This document shows, piece by piece, positions 24,642-37,234 of a stretch of 64,000 nucleotides of DNA. Every line of letters starts with the position of its first letter. Positions within the stretch are counted from its first letter, which is position 1. Location of the stretch: assembly GCF_006385575.1 (NCBI RefSeq), contig NZ_CP041040.1, positions 2,294,001 to 2,358,000 of the forward strand, in the 5' to 3' direction. The stretch comes from Microbacterium foliorum (GTDB lineage Bacteria > Actinomycetota > Actinomycetes > Actinomycetales > Microbacteriaceae). The notes beneath the pieces were generated by a model. That model was not told the origin of the DNA, made no database searches, and saw only the letters and a program-made list of their open reading frames with translations. The translations under genes were made by a program, and so were the position numbers.

Positions 24642-25970
24642 GTGAACGAGCCCACGAATCACGCCGCCGCTGCCGCTCTGCTGTTCCGAGTGAGGACAGA
24701 GCTCGGCTTCGTGGCGAAGTCCGCCGATGTCGGCACCCCGCCGCCTAAGGCAGTGCCTCTTCCGTCGCGCCTCGCTACGGGTGAGCTGGCATGGGCGAGC
24801 GTCCGCGCCGTCGGCCTGGCGGCGGGCATCGGTAGCCTTCCCGACCCCGACCGCATAGCCGTCGCCTACCGGAGTGATCGGGCTCTCACCATCGGTGGCC
24901 TCTCCCCCTATGTCTGGTCGCCGTACTCGGGGTTCTTCCGCGCATCCGACGGGTGGATCCGCACTCACGGCAATTATCCGCACCACGCGACGCGCCTGCG
25001 CGCCGGACTGTTTCTGGCCGATGACGCCGACGCCGAGGATGTGCGGGCGGCCATCCTGCCGCTGAGAGCTGCGGACGCGGTCGATCGCATCACGGCCGAG
25101 CGCGGGCTGGCTGTGCGCGTTCTGGACGAGAACCCGGAACACGATGCGAAGCTGCGCGCCACTCCCCTGCTGCATGTCGAGCGGATCCATTCCCCACTTC
25201 GTGGCGGACGACAGGGGGCCGGCGATCGAGACGATGGCGCGCCACTCGCCGGTGTACGGGTGCTCGACCTCACCCGAGTGATCGCCGGTCCCGTGTGCTC
25301 TCGCACCCTCGCTCTTCTGGGCGCCGACGTGATTCGCATCGATCCGCCGCATCTGCTCGAACCCGAGTGGCAGCACCTCGACACCGGCCACGGCAAAAGG
25401 ACTGCGCTGCTCGACGCTCGAACCGATCGGTTCGAGGAACTGCTCGCAGCAGCTGACGTCGTCGTGCTGGGGTATCGGCCGGAATCCCTCGATCGCCTCG
25501 GCCTCTCGGCATCCGCACTGCTCGAACGCCATCCCGGTCTGGTGGTCTCCCAGCTCAGCGCGTGGGGCATCGACGAGCCGTCCCGTGCCGGCTTCGACAG
25601 CCTGGTGCAGGCCGAGTCCGGGGTAGCCATGATCGAGACCCGCGACGGTGATGGCCCCGGGGCGCTGCCTGCACAGGCCCTCGACCACAGCGCAGGGTAT
25701 CTTCTTGCGGCCGCGGTCGTCTCGCTTCTCGGACGACGTCGGCGAGAGGGAGGCGGCTGGGTGGTGCGAACCTCACTGCGTCGGGTCGCGGCCGAGCTCC
25801 TCGGAATGCCGCGATCCTCCCGGCCGGAAGCAGGGCAGGAGCTGGACCTCACCGCCCATACCTCCGCGTTCGAGGTCGCGGGCCAGACGGTGACCACCGC
25901 CGCGTCGGTGCTCCCCGGCCTCGAGTTCGCCGCTCCCCATCGCTGGGGATCCGATCAGCCGCGCTGGTGA
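24642..25970 (+). CDS. CoA-transferase family III (CaiB/BaiF) protein
   Basis: A 442-residue class III CoA-transferase. Two Rossmann-like halves are recognisable; the second starts GVRVLDLTRVIAGPVCSRTLALLGADVIRID, which is the family's most conserved segment, with GFDSLVQAESGVAM following, where the Asp of GFD corresponds to the catalytic aspartate region. Sequence between the conserved blocks is divergent and the acyl donor and acceptor are unknown. The GTG start is preferred because TACGAT lies six bases upstream and the family fold begins shortly after; the longer upstream frame is non-coding in character. It converges with the DUF4184 gene, overlapping it by 16 bases. Confidence 0.85.
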   Translation: MNEPTNHAAAAALLFRVRTELGFVAKSADVGTPPPKAVPLPSRLATGELAWASVRAVGLAAGIGSLPDPDRIAVAYRSDRALTIGGLSPYVWSPYSGFFRASDGWIRTHGNYPHHATRLRAGLFLADDADAEDVRAAILPLRAADAVDRITAERGLAVRVLDENPEHDAKLRATPLLHVERIHSPLRGGRQGAGDRDDGAPLAGVRVLDLTRVIAGPVCSRTLALLGADVIRIDPPHLLEPEWQHLDTGHGKRTALLDARTDRFEELLAAADVVVLGYRPESLDRLGLSASALLERHPGLVVSQLSAWGIDEPSRAGFDSLVQAESGVAMIETRDGDGPGALPAQALDHSAGYLLAAAVVSLLGRRRREGGGWVVRTSLRRVAAELLGMPRSSRPEAGQELDLTAHTSAFEVAGQTVTTAASVLPGLEFAAPHRWGSDQPRW

Positions 25971-26752
25971 AGACGGCGAAACAGCGGCAGCGAGAGGCAG
26001 AGCACGAGTGTGAGGACTCCCCACAGCGCGCACGCCGGAGGCAGCATCCGGTAGGCCAGATGCTGATACGTGAACCCTTCGGTGAAGGGTCCGTATGCCG
26101 CGTATCCCAGGATCCACGCAGTGACCAGCACTGCGGGAAGCGACAGCCACCACGCGAGTCGGACGGCTCCTGGCACCGAGCGCTCGACGTCTTCGCGCGG
26201 ATCGGCGCGGTGCAGCCGGCGGATGGCCCAGATGCCGATGATGACCAGCCCGATCACGCTCGAGCCGTGCTGCAGCCACTTGTAGCCGGTGAGCGGTCCC
26301 CACATGTCTTCGAGTGCGGGAAGCACATCCACTCCCCATCGCCCCTCGTGCGTGAAGAGATCCCAGACGATGTGCGTGAGGACGCCCAGCACCAGCGACG
26401 CCGCGAGCATGAGCGGATACAGCCGATTCTCTGCGCCCACGCCGACGGCCGCTCGCGCGGCCCCGATGCCGGACTCAGACCAGTCGGCGGGCAGTCGCCG
26501 AGCCAGCCAGAGCGGTGAGAGTTCTCCGACCGCCGGGCGCAGCACCACGCGCCAGAGCAGGAACAGCACGAACGCGACCAGCGCCGTCCAGAGCACGTTC
26601 CCGAACGTGTGGGTGAACGAGTACGGGAGGCCGATTCCCCGGAGGAACAGGGGAAGGTCCGGCGTCATGGCGCCGATCGCGATCGCGGCCGGCACGAGCG
26701 GGGTGCGGATGAAGGGCAGGGCGACCAGCGCGTGACTCGGCGTGAACGGCAT
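25955..26752 (-). CDS. DUF4184 family membrane protein
   Basis: A 265-residue integral membrane protein. It starts MPFTPSHALVALPF, the hallmark of DUF4184, and contains HIVWDLFTHEGRWG, a histidine/aspartate-rich loop resembling metal-dependent membrane hydrolases. About five to six hydrophobic segments are visible (for example VLWTALVAFVLFLLW and SVIGLVIIGIWAI). Function is unknown. AGGAG lies seven bases before the ATG. Its end overlaps the convergent CoA-transferase. Confidence 0.88.
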   Translation of the reverse strand: MPFTPSHALVALPFIRTPLVPAAIAIGAMTPDLPLFLRGIGLPYSFTHTFGNVLWTALVAFVLFLLWRVVLRPAVGELSPLWLARRLPADWSESGIGAARAAVGVGAENRLYPLMLAASLVLGVLTHIVWDLFTHEGRWGVDVLPALEDMWGPLTGYKWLQHGSSVIGLVIIGIWAIRRLHRADPREDVERSVPGAVRLAWWLSLPAVLVTAWILGYAAYGPFTEGFTYQHLAYRMLPPACALWGVLTLVLCLSLPLFRRLHQRG

Positions 26753-26786
26753 CGGCTCTCCTGACGAGCTGGGCAGTGAGACGCGC

Positions 26787-26825
26787 GACGGCGGTCACCC
26801 GAGGGTTGCTCGGGCGGCCGCCGTC
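26787..26825 (-). terminator. Hairpin terminator after tyrS
   Basis: Outer 8-base-pair stem GACGGCGG/CCGCCGTC and inner CCGAG/CTCGG stem between the tyrS stop and the DUF4184 start. Confidence 0.55.
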
Positions 26826-26845
26826 ACACGATCAGAGACGGATCT

Positions 26846-28147
26846 TCAGGCGAGAAAGACACCTGCGAGCGTCTTCTTGCCGCGACGGAGCACGGAGACC
26901 CCGCCCGGCAGACTGCCCTGCACGATGGCCGAGTCGTCCTCGACGCGTGCGCCGTCGAGCGACACCCCGCCTTGGCTGATGGCGCGGCGTGCTTCGGACA
27001 GGCTGGAGACCAGCCCCGTGGCGACGAGCGCATCGACGACCGGTGAACCGGCGTCGACTGTCGCGTGCGGGAGCTCTTCCAAGGCGGTGCGCAGCGTCGA
27101 CGCGTCGAGAGCGGTCAGGTCGCCTTGACCGAACAGCGCTTCGGATGCCGCGATCACGGCCGCCGTCGCATCGATCCCATGCACGGTCGCCACGACCTCG
27201 AGCGCCAGACGCTTCTGGGCAGCACGCCGGAACGGCTCTGAGTCGACGAGAGCCTCGTACTCCTCGATCTCGGCGCGCGTCAGGAACGTGAACACCTTGA
27301 GCCGCTCGATCACGTCGGCGTCCGCCGTGCTGAGCCAGAACTGGTACATCCGGTAGGGACTGCACATCTCGGCATCGAGCCAGATCGCATTGCCCTCGCT
27401 CTTGCCGAACTTCGTTCCGTCGCTGTTGGTGATCAGCGGTGTGCCGATCGCGTGCGCGGACACCCCCTCGGCGCGACGGATGAGGTCGGTGCCGCTGGTC
27501 AGGTTGCCCCACTGATCGGAGCCGCCCGTCTGCAGAACGCAGTCGTACTGCCGGTAGAGCTCGAGGAAGTCCATCCCCTGCAGGATCTGGTAGCTGAACT
27601 CGGTGTAGCTGATGCCCTCATCCGAGTTCAGACGCGCGGCGACAGCATCCTTCTTCAGCATCGTGCCGACGCGGTAGTACTTGCCGATCTCGCGCAGGAA
27701 GTCGATCGCCGACAGCGGCGCCGTCCAGTCGAGGTTGTTGACGATGCGCGCGGCGTTGTCACCCTCGAAGCTCAGGTAGCGCTCGACCTGCGTCCGCAGA
27801 CGACCCACCCACTCCTCGACCGTCTCGCGGGTGTTGAGCGTGCGCTCGGCGGTGGGCCGAGGATCACCGATCAGACCGGTGGAGCCGCCGACGAGACCGA
27901 GGGGCTTGTGACCGGCGAGCTGGATGCGACGCAGCGTCAGCAGCTGCACCAGGTTTCCGAGGTGCAGGCTGGCAGCTGTCGGGTCGAAGCCGCAGTAATA
28001 CGTGATCGGGTCCCCGGCGAGAAGGGCGCGCAGCGCCTCCTGGTCAGTGGACACGTGGACGAGGCCGCGCCACAGCAGTTCGTCCCACACGTTCTCGAAC
28101 GTGGGGTCGATCGCCGGCGGGGCTGTCGTCAGAGCGGAATTCGACAC
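26846..28147 (-). CDS. tyrS: Tyrosyl-tRNA synthetase
   Basis: A 433-residue class I synthetase charging tRNA-Tyr. The HIGH-type motif is HLGN in YYCGFDPTAASLHLGNL, tyrosine-binding residues lie in YTEFSYQILQGMDFLELY and GGSDQWGN, and the KMSKS-type motif is KFGKS. The C-terminal S4-like domain (LSEARRAISQGGVSLDG) is present. The GTG at 28147 was chosen because TAGCCT lies seven bases upstream and homologues start close to this point; upstream codons lie in a hairpin. Confidence 0.96.
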   Translation of the reverse strand: MSNSALTTAPPAIDPTFENVWDELLWRGLVHVSTDQEALRALLAGDPITYYCGFDPTAASLHLGNLVQLLTLRRIQLAGHKPLGLVGGSTGLIGDPRPTAERTLNTRETVEEWVGRLRTQVERYLSFEGDNAARIVNNLDWTAPLSAIDFLREIGKYYRVGTMLKKDAVAARLNSDEGISYTEFSYQILQGMDFLELYRQYDCVLQTGGSDQWGNLTSGTDLIRRAEGVSAHAIGTPLITNSDGTKFGKSEGNAIWLDAEMCSPYRMYQFWLSTADADVIERLKVFTFLTRAEIEEYEALVDSEPFRRAAQKRLALEVVATVHGIDATAAVIAASEALFGQGDLTALDASTLRTALEELPHATVDAGSPVVDALVATGLVSSLSEARRAISQGGVSLDGARVEDDSAIVQGSLPGGVSVLRRGKKTLAGVFLA

Positions 28148-28163
28148 GCGCCCCAGGCTATCA

Positions 28164-28194
28164 GCGGTCAGGGCACGCGAAACGCCCTGACCGC
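28164..28194 (-). terminator. Hairpin terminator after the SatD operon
   Basis: Perfect 11-base-pair stem GCGGTCAGGGC with a nine-base loop, seven bases before the end of the membrane-protein gene and just upstream of the tyrS promoter. Confidence 0.7.
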
Positions 28195-28200
28195 AGCCGA

Positions 28201-29091
28201 TCAGCTGTGCGCCGCCCACCACACGAGGAAGGCCGCGCCCAACCCGATGACCCAGCTCACGAGGCTGCCGACGAGGAAGTACTCTGCGCGGGCCCCGGTC
28301 TCGCCGTCGCGCGAGATCTCGGGGAAGCGGACGATTCCCTTGGCAGCCAGCATCGCGGCGAGAATCGGGTACGCGGCGGCCAGGGTGAGGAGCATCACGA
28401 GTATGCGTTCGAGCGGACCGATCAGTCGACCGCCTTTGAAGCCTGCCCGGGGATCGCGTGCCTGCACGGCATCGGCGTCGCCCGCCTCCTCGGCCTGCAC
28501 TCCGGCCGTCGTGTCGGACCCGCCCACGCCGACCAGTCCGATCACGCCGTCCTCTCCCTGAGCGCCGGCGACCACCGGATGCGCGGCAGCGGCGTCGGAA
28601 TCGGCAGGCTGCGCGTCTGCGGTGTCGAGCACCGCGGCTCGCCGCAACTCAGCAGGACGCCATGTGTGCTCGCCGTCGAGCGCGGCCCGGACCACGAGAT
28701 TCGCGGACTCCAAGAGGAACACCCCCGTGCCCACGGTGAGGATCACCAGATCGAAGGGGACCTCTCCGAACGGGGAGCGCACGCTCCACACAGAACCGAT
28801 CAGACCGGCATCCGCGCGGGCGCCCAGCCATACGACGGATCCGATGCTCAGCACACCGAGCAGCACGGCGGGCCAGAAACCGAGTGGCGCGGGCCTCTCT
28901 GCCGGCATGCACCACACCCAGAGCGCGCCCACCACGAGCCCGAGCATCATCGGCAGCAGCGCGTCGCTCACACTGCCGAGCAGAAGGAGGATCACTGCCA
29001 CTGTCAGGTAGCCGACCCATCGACGCGGGGCGAACTGGCGGACGAGGTCGGCCGAGCCCACGGCCAGCAGGATGAATCCGGCGAGGATCAT
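28201..29091 (-). CDS. Integral membrane protein coupled to SatD
   Basis: A 296-residue hydrophobic protein with N-terminal segments (MILAGFILLAVGSADLV, YLTVAVILLLLGSV, LGLVVGALWVWC, WPAVLLGVLSIGSVVWLG), a hydrophilic acidic loop at about residues 140-220, and two more C-terminal segments. I do not recognise a family with certainty; SatD proteins are often followed by a DUF3307-type membrane protein, which is the likely relation. It overlaps the satD stop as ATGA, so the two are coupled. Confidence 0.7.
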   Translation of the reverse strand: MILAGFILLAVGSADLVRQFAPRRWVGYLTVAVILLLLGSVSDALLPMMLGLVVGALWVWCMPAERPAPLGFWPAVLLGVLSIGSVVWLGARADAGLIGSVWSVRSPFGEVPFDLVILTVGTGVFLLESANLVVRAALDGEHTWRPAELRRAAVLDTADAQPADSDAAAAHPVVAGAQGEDGVIGLVGVGGSDTTAGVQAEEAGDADAVQARDPRAGFKGGRLIGPLERILVMLLTLAAAYPILAAMLAAKGIVRFPEISRDGETGARAEYFLVGSLVSWVIGLGAAFLVWWAAHS

Positions 29092-29732
29092 GCGCTCGAC
29101 CCTCTCAATGCGACCACTCCTTCGATGAGGGCGGCGCTGCCGGCACTGCGCAGCGACTTCGAGACGCTGGGCTGCGAGATGCCCTCTTCGGCGGCGAGGT
29201 CGTGCTGCGATCTGCCGACCAGGCGACCGTAGGTCAGCCGACGTTCACGCTCGTTCATCGCCCCGACCAGCTCGTCACGGACGAGGAGGTAGGCGTTCGA
29301 CGCGGCGATGGTGCTGTCCATGACCTCATCCTGCCCCGGGGCTCCGACAATCCACGTGCGCGTGCGCGGCACGGTGCGACTCTCCCGCGCATGCACGGTC
29401 TCGATCGCGGCACGCGCCGCGTACCACCCCGGCCCGTCGGCGAGTGCGCCGTGCACGGAGTCGACAGAGCGCACGTCTCCGATACCGATCCCGAAGCGGA
29501 AGGCGATGCCGTCGGGAAGTGCGAGCTGGATCATCAGCAGCGACACCAGAGCGTCCTCGAGTTCGAGGTAGACGCCCTGCTGCTCATCCCCTACCGTGGG
29601 CGTCAGCGCGTGGTGCGCGAGGGGCAGATGCTTCTCGACACGAGCGATGGTGTCGTCGAGGATGCGCTGCGCCGCCGAACGATCGTCGAGCTTGCGAGAG
29701 CCCACGATGTCGGCGAGTACGGCGATGACCAT
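29088..29732 (-). CDS. SatD family protein with C-terminal helix-turn-helix
   Basis: A 214-residue SatD-family protein. It starts MVIAVLADIVGSRKL, the conserved SatD opening, has a cyclase-like middle (LTPTVGDEQQGVYLELEDAL, FRFGIGIGDV), and ends in a helix-turn-helix, QHDLAAEEGISQPSVSKSLR. SatD genes were described in acid-tolerance loci of streptococci, where their role is poorly known. The ATG directly follows a 16-base palindrome with TATGGT six bases upstream, so the gene is probably leaderless and possibly autoregulated. It is divergent from the DUF1349 gene. Confidence 0.85.
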   Translation of the reverse strand: MVIAVLADIVGSRKLDDRSAAQRILDDTIARVEKHLPLAHHALTPTVGDEQQGVYLELEDALVSLLMIQLALPDGIAFRFGIGIGDVRSVDSVHGALADGPGWYAARAAIETVHARESRTVPRTRTWIVGAPGQDEVMDSTIAASNAYLLVRDELVGAMNERERRLTYGRLVGRSQHDLAAEEGISQPSVSKSLRSAGSAALIEGVVALRGSSA

Positions 29733-29748
29733 GTGATAACCATATCAC
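29733..29748. promoter_or_regulatory. Palindrome at the satD start (candidate operator)
   Basis: GTGATAACCATATCAC, arms GTGATA and TATCAC are perfect complements around ACCA. It covers the -10 hexamer and the bases right before the satD ATG. Confidence 0.6.
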
Positions 29749-29768
29749 GAATAACTTTCATTTATGCC

Positions 29769-29782
29769 CTATTTGGTTATAG
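29769..29782. promoter_or_regulatory. Second related palindrome before the DUF1349 gene
   Basis: CTATTTGGTTATAG; its complement CTATAACCAAATAG shares ATAACCAxAT with the palindrome at 29733. It overlaps a TATAGT -10 element at 29778-29783 on the plus strand. Confidence 0.55.
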
Positions 29783-29791
29783 TCTGAGAAC

Positions 29792-30379
29792 ATGCCTGAA
29801 TCAGACATCATCCCCTGGTCCGACGGATCCTGGACCCACGCTCCCGCCCACCTCGCCCCAGGCGACGACCATCTCGACGTGACAGCTGTGGAAGGCAGTG
29901 ACGCCTGGCGGCACACCGCCTATGGGTTCGTGCACGACACCGAGCATGCGCTGCTCGCTCCCCTGGCCGTGGGCGAGGCGATGGATGTGTCGTTCCGTGC
30001 CCCCTGGGACGGACAGTTCGACCAGGCCGGAGTCTTCGTGCGCATCGACGACGAGCACTGGATCAAGGCGGGCGTCGAGTACGCCGACGACCATCTCGGT
30101 CTCGGCGCCGTCGTCACCGACATCCGCTCGGACTGGTCGGTCGGCTACGTCGACGACTGGCACGGCAGCGAGATCACGGTTCGTGTGAGCCGCTGGCCGG
30201 ATGCCGTGATCGTGCGCGCACGTGCCGACGACGGCGAATGGCGCCTGGTGCGGGTGGCGCCGTTCGACGGTGAGGCCGCAGCATCCGCCGGTCCGTTCCT
30301 CGCCGGGCCCACTCGCTCCGGACTCGTCGTTCGCTTCACCCGCTGGACGCGTTCGGCCGCCGACACCGCACTGCACTGA
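29792..30379 (+). CDS. DUF1349 domain protein (concanavalin-like fold)
   Basis: A 195-residue cytoplasmic protein of the DUF1349 family. Typical blocks are WDGQFDQAGVFVRIDDEHWIKAGVEY and the closing TRSGLVVRFTRW. The family has a concanavalin A-like jelly-roll fold and is described as possible carbohydrate-binding or regulatory; the molecular role is unknown. TATAGT lies eight bases before the ATG, so the message has almost no leader. It shares its upstream region and two palindromes with the divergent satD. Confidence 0.88.
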   Translation: MPESDIIPWSDGSWTHAPAHLAPGDDHLDVTAVEGSDAWRHTAYGFVHDTEHALLAPLAVGEAMDVSFRAPWDGQFDQAGVFVRIDDEHWIKAGVEYADDHLGLGAVVTDIRSDWSVGYVDDWHGSEITVRVSRWPDAVIVRARADDGEWRLVRVAPFDGEAAASAGPFLAGPTRSGLVVRFTRWTRSAADTALH

Positions 30380-30411
30380 GTCGGCTTCACTTGACGGTTG
30401 ACGGAGGACCT

Positions 30412-30454
30412 GACGAATCACGGAGGATCTGTCGAAGATCTTCCGTGATTCGTC
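30412..30454 (+). terminator. Long hairpin after the DUF1349 gene
   Basis: A 19-base-pair stem with one G-U pair and the loop GTCGA. The arms start GACGAATCACGG and end CCGTGATTCGTC. No U-tract. Confidence 0.65.
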
Positions 30455-30572
30455 CGCCCCTCCGCTGATCGTCGGCCGCGCCGCCTCATCCACAATCAGA
30501 GACTGGTTGCGTTCATCCACATTCCCCGCGTCACGCTCGACGCACGGTCCGGCGCTGCGGCACGGTGGTCGG

Positions 30573-31406
30573 ATGCTCCCTCCGAAAGACACCATCTCGA
30601 GCCTCGGCGGCATCGCCCGGGGCACCCGACTTCAGCAGTTCGGGATCAGTCGCCAATCGCTCGCGAATCGAGTGAAGGCCGGTGCGATCGTCAGGCTGTG
30701 TCCCGGCGTCTTCGACGTCCCTCCGGTGGCTCCACCGCTTCGGGAGGCGATCGCGCACGGAGGCGCTCTGACCTGCGCGAGCGTCCTCAGAGCACACGGA
30801 GTCTGGGTTCTCCCTCCCGCCGACGGACTTCACGTGTGGCTCGCCCCGGGGCAGCATGCGCTCTCGCACCGTGGTTGCACTTGCACCTCCCATTACTACT
30901 CCGGCGACCCTCCCCTCGGTGAGGCGAGCATCGAGATCGCACTGGTGCACCTGTACAAGTGCGCTGGCGCCGAGGCCTTCTTCGCCGCATTCGAGTCCGC
31001 CTGGAATCTCGGCATGCTCTCGACGCGGAGCCGAATGAGGGTGAGAGCCGCGCTGCCGAATCGGGTTCGTTGGCTCGTCGATCTCGCGCAACCGGATGCC
31101 GAAAGCGGCCTGGAATCGCCGTTGCGGCTGCGGCTGCATCTACTCGGCATCCGACTCGACTGCCAGATCACGATCCACGGCATCGGAAGAGCCGACTTCG
31201 TCATCGCCGGACGGCTGATCATCGAGGCGGACGGCAAAGGCAACCACGGGGGCGAACTCCGACACAGGGACCTCGTGCGGGATGCTGCCGCGTCACGCCT
31301 CGGCTACGAGACGCTGCGGTTCGACTATGCCCGGATCGTCCATGACTGGGCGACGGTGCAAGCCGCGATCCTCGGCGCTCTGGATCGCCTCGAGGTGCCG
31401 CCATGA
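30573..31406 (+). CDS. AbiEi-like N-terminal domain fused to a PD-(D/E)XK-type nuclease domain
   Basis: A 277-residue protein. Residues 1-60 form a winged-helix region like the N-terminus of type IV antitoxin AbiEi proteins (GTRLQQFGISRQSLANRVKAGAIVRLCPGVF). The C-terminal part has ESPLRLRLHLLG, then IGRADFVIAGRLIIEADGKGNHG, giving E, D and ExDxK positions as in DUF559/Vsr-like PD-(D/E)XK nucleases. No AbiEii toxin gene is adjacent, so it is an orphan. Such proteins are abundant in Microbacteriaceae. The start at 30573 follows GGTCGG weakly; the ATG at 30507 is an alternative. Confidence 0.8.
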   Translation: MLPPKDTISSLGGIARGTRLQQFGISRQSLANRVKAGAIVRLCPGVFDVPPVAPPLREAIAHGGALTCASVLRAHGVWVLPPADGLHVWLAPGQHALSHRGCTCTSHYYSGDPPLGEASIEIALVHLYKCAGAEAFFAAFESAWNLGMLSTRSRMRVRAALPNRVRWLVDLAQPDAESGLESPLRLRLHLLGIRLDCQITIHGIGRADFVIAGRLIIEADGKGNHGGELRHRDLVRDAAASRLGYETLRFDYARIVHDWATVQAAILGALDRLEVPP

Positions 31407-31420
31407 CGACGGATCACGGA

Positions 31421-31454
31421 CGACGGACAGGATCGGACGACGGACAGGATCGGA
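31421..31454. repeat. 17-base tandem duplication
   Basis: Two exact copies of CGACGGACAGGATCGGA in the gap between two convergent genes, surrounded by further degenerate GGATCACGGA copies. Confidence 0.85.
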
Positions 31455-31469
31455 CGGATCACGGACCTA

Positions 31470-31516
31470 CGGACGGATCACGGAGAAACTTGCTCAGAAT
31501 CTCCGCGATGCGTCCG
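31470..31516. terminator. Hairpin between convergent genes
   Basis: A 17-base-pair imperfect stem (CGGACGGATCACGGAGA against its complement, two mismatches) with a 13-base loop. Placed between the AbiEi-like gene and argH, so it may end transcription from both sides. Confidence 0.5.
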
Positions 31517-31598
31517 TTCGTCCGTGAATCGTGCCCCACCCGAGGTCAGGTGTCCGAGATCCGGACGGCTGTCACCCGACATCCGCCGGGGCGTCCGA

Positions 31599-35162
<3,564 letters not shown>

Positions 35163-35166
<4 letters not shown>

Positions 35167-36080
35167 GCCGTCACTCCTGCGCTTCCCATGACCACTTCTG
35201 TTCCGATTCCCTTGCTGGTGAAGAGTTCGACGAGCACCGAGTGCGGCACGCGTCCGTCGATGATGGCGGCGGCGTCGACGCCGCCTTCGATCGCGTCCAG
35301 GCAGGCCTTCATCTTCGGGATCATGCCTGACTCGAGGGTCGGCAGCATCTCGATGAGAGCCTCCGACGTGAGGTGCGACACGAGAGAGTCGCGGTTGGGC
35401 CAGTCGGCGTACAGTCCGGGGACATCCGTGAGGATGACGAGCTTGCGCGCCTTGAGGGCCACCGCGAGCGCGGCCGCCGCGGCATCCGCGTTCACGTTGA
35501 GCGACTGACCCGGGTGATCGAGGTCGGGGGCGATGCTCGACACCACGGGAACCCGACCGGCCGCGAGGTGATCGAGCACCGGCGTCGGGTCGACCTCCAC
35601 CACATCGCCGACACGGCCGAGGTCGATCTCCTCGCCGTCGATCACGACACCGCGACGACGCCCGCCGAACAGCCCCGCATCTTCACCGCTGAGCCCGGTG
35701 GCGATCGGGCCGTGCGAATTGATCTTCGACACCAGCTGCGGGTTCACCTGGCCGGTGAGCACCATGCGCACCACGCTGATCGCCTCAGTGTTGGTGACCC
35801 GGTAGCCGCCCTTGAACTCGCTCGGGATCTCGAGGCGCTGCAGCATGTCGGAGATCTGCGGCCCGCCGCCGTGCACGACCACCGGCAACACACCGACGTA
35901 CCGCAGGTAGGCGATGTCCTGCGCGAAGGCCTCCTGCAGCTCGTCCGAGACCATCGCGTTGCCGCCGTACTTGACGACGACGATCTGGTCGCGGAACTTC
36001 TTCAGCCACGGGAGCGACTCGATGAGCGTCGCGGCCTTGACGGCGGCGACGTCAGGCGTGGTGTCCTGGATGTCGGTCAT
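35163..36080 (-). CDS. argB: Acetylglutamate kinase
   Basis: A 305-residue amino-acid kinase phosphorylating N-acetylglutamate. [10 protein letters not shown] at the start of the fold and VVHGGGPQI are the nucleotide/substrate loops; the [12 protein letters not shown] segment is the conserved C-lobe part. The ATG at 36080 overlaps the argJ stop as ATGA; upstream codons are argJ shadow. Confidence 0.96.
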
Positions 36081-37234
36081 GAGGCGTAGGCGCTGTTCTC
36101 GTGCACGTAGTCGTGGGTCAGGTCGTTGGTGAGGATCGTCGCAGTGGCCTCGCCGACCTTGAGGTCGATCACGAGGTGCGTGGCGCGAGGGGTGAGGTCG
36201 ACCTCTTCGCGCGGACGGTCGGGACCGCCCTCGCTGCACACCCGGACGCCGTTCATCCAGACGTCGACGTCGTACGGGTCGAACTGCGCGTTGGTCGTGC
36301 CGATCGCGGCGAGCACCCGGCCCCAGTTGGGGTCGTTGCCGAAGATCGCGGCCTTGAAGAGGTTGTTGCGCGCGACGGAGCGGCCGACCTCGACGGCCTC
36401 GCCCTCGGTCGCGGCGTGCCGCACCTCGATGGTGATGTCGTGGCTCGCACCTTCGGCATCGCCCTGCAGCTTGACCGCGAGCTCCTGGCACAGCTCTGCG
36501 AGCGCCGCCGAGAAGTCCTTGAGGTCGGGGGCCACCTCGGAGGCGCCGTTGGCGAGCAAGGTCACCTGGTCATTGGTCGACATGCAGCCGTCGGAGTCGA
36601 GGCGGTCGAAGGTCGTGCCGGTCGCGAACCGCAGCGCGGCATCCGCCTCGAGAGGCTCGAGCACAGCATCCGTCGTGATGACGACGAGCATCGTCGCGAG
36701 GCCGGGAGCGAGCATGCCCGCCCCCTTGGCCATGCCTCCGATGGTCCAGCCGTCGCGGCTGACGACCGCGGTCTTCGAGACACTGTCCGTGGTCATGATG
36801 GCCTCGGCCGCGACCTGGCCGCCGTCGGTCGACAGCTCGGCGATCGCCTGTTCGGTGCCCGAGAGCACCTTGCCGCGGAAGACCTCGTCGCCGACCCCGA
36901 TGAGGCCGGTCGAGCAGACGAGCACATCACCGGCGCTGATACCGAGCAGCTCGGCCGCCTTCTCGGCGGTCTGGTGGGTCGTCTGGAATCCGAAGCTGCC
37001 GGTGAAGCAGTTCGCTCCGCCGGAGTTCAGCACGACGGCCTCGACGACACGGTCGGCGACCGCCTGCTGCGACCAGATGATCGGGTTGGCCTTGGCGCGG
37101 TTGCTCGTGAACACGGCTGCACCGACCTTGCGGGGGCCTCGGTTGACGACGACGGCGACATCGGGCTTTCCGGTCGACTTGAGACCGGCGGCGACTCCGG
37201 CCGCCTCGAATCCTGCGGGGGCGGTGACGCTCAC
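36077..37234 (-). CDS. argJ: Bifunctional ornithine acetyltransferase / N-acetylglutamate synthase
   Basis: A 385-residue Ntn-type enzyme that self-cleaves at an internal threonine. The processing region [19 protein letters not shown] is intact; the Thr in ATML becomes the N-terminal nucleophile of the beta chain. It recycles the acetyl group from acetylornithine to glutamate, so no separate argE is required. Length fits. The GTG start overlaps the argC stop as GTGA. Confidence 0.95.
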   Translation of the reverse strand: MSVTAPAGFEAAGVAAGLKSTGKPDVAVVVNRGPRKVGAAVFTSNRAKANPIIWSQQAVADRVVEAVVLNSGGANCFTGSFGFQTTHQTAEKAAELLGISAGDVLVCSTGLIGVGDEVFRGKVLSGTEQAIAELSTDGGQVAAEAIMTTDSVSKTAVVSRDGWTIGGMAKGAGMLAPGLATMLVVITTDAVLEPLEADAALRFATGTTFDRLDSDGCMSTNDQVTLLANGASEVAPDLKDFSAALAELCQELAVKLQGDAEGASHDITIEVRHAATEGEAVEVGRSVARNNLFKAAIFGNDPNWGRVLAAIGTTNAQFDPYDVDVWMNGVRVCSEGGPDRPREEVDLTPRATHLVIDLKVGEATATILTNDLTHDYVHENSAYAS

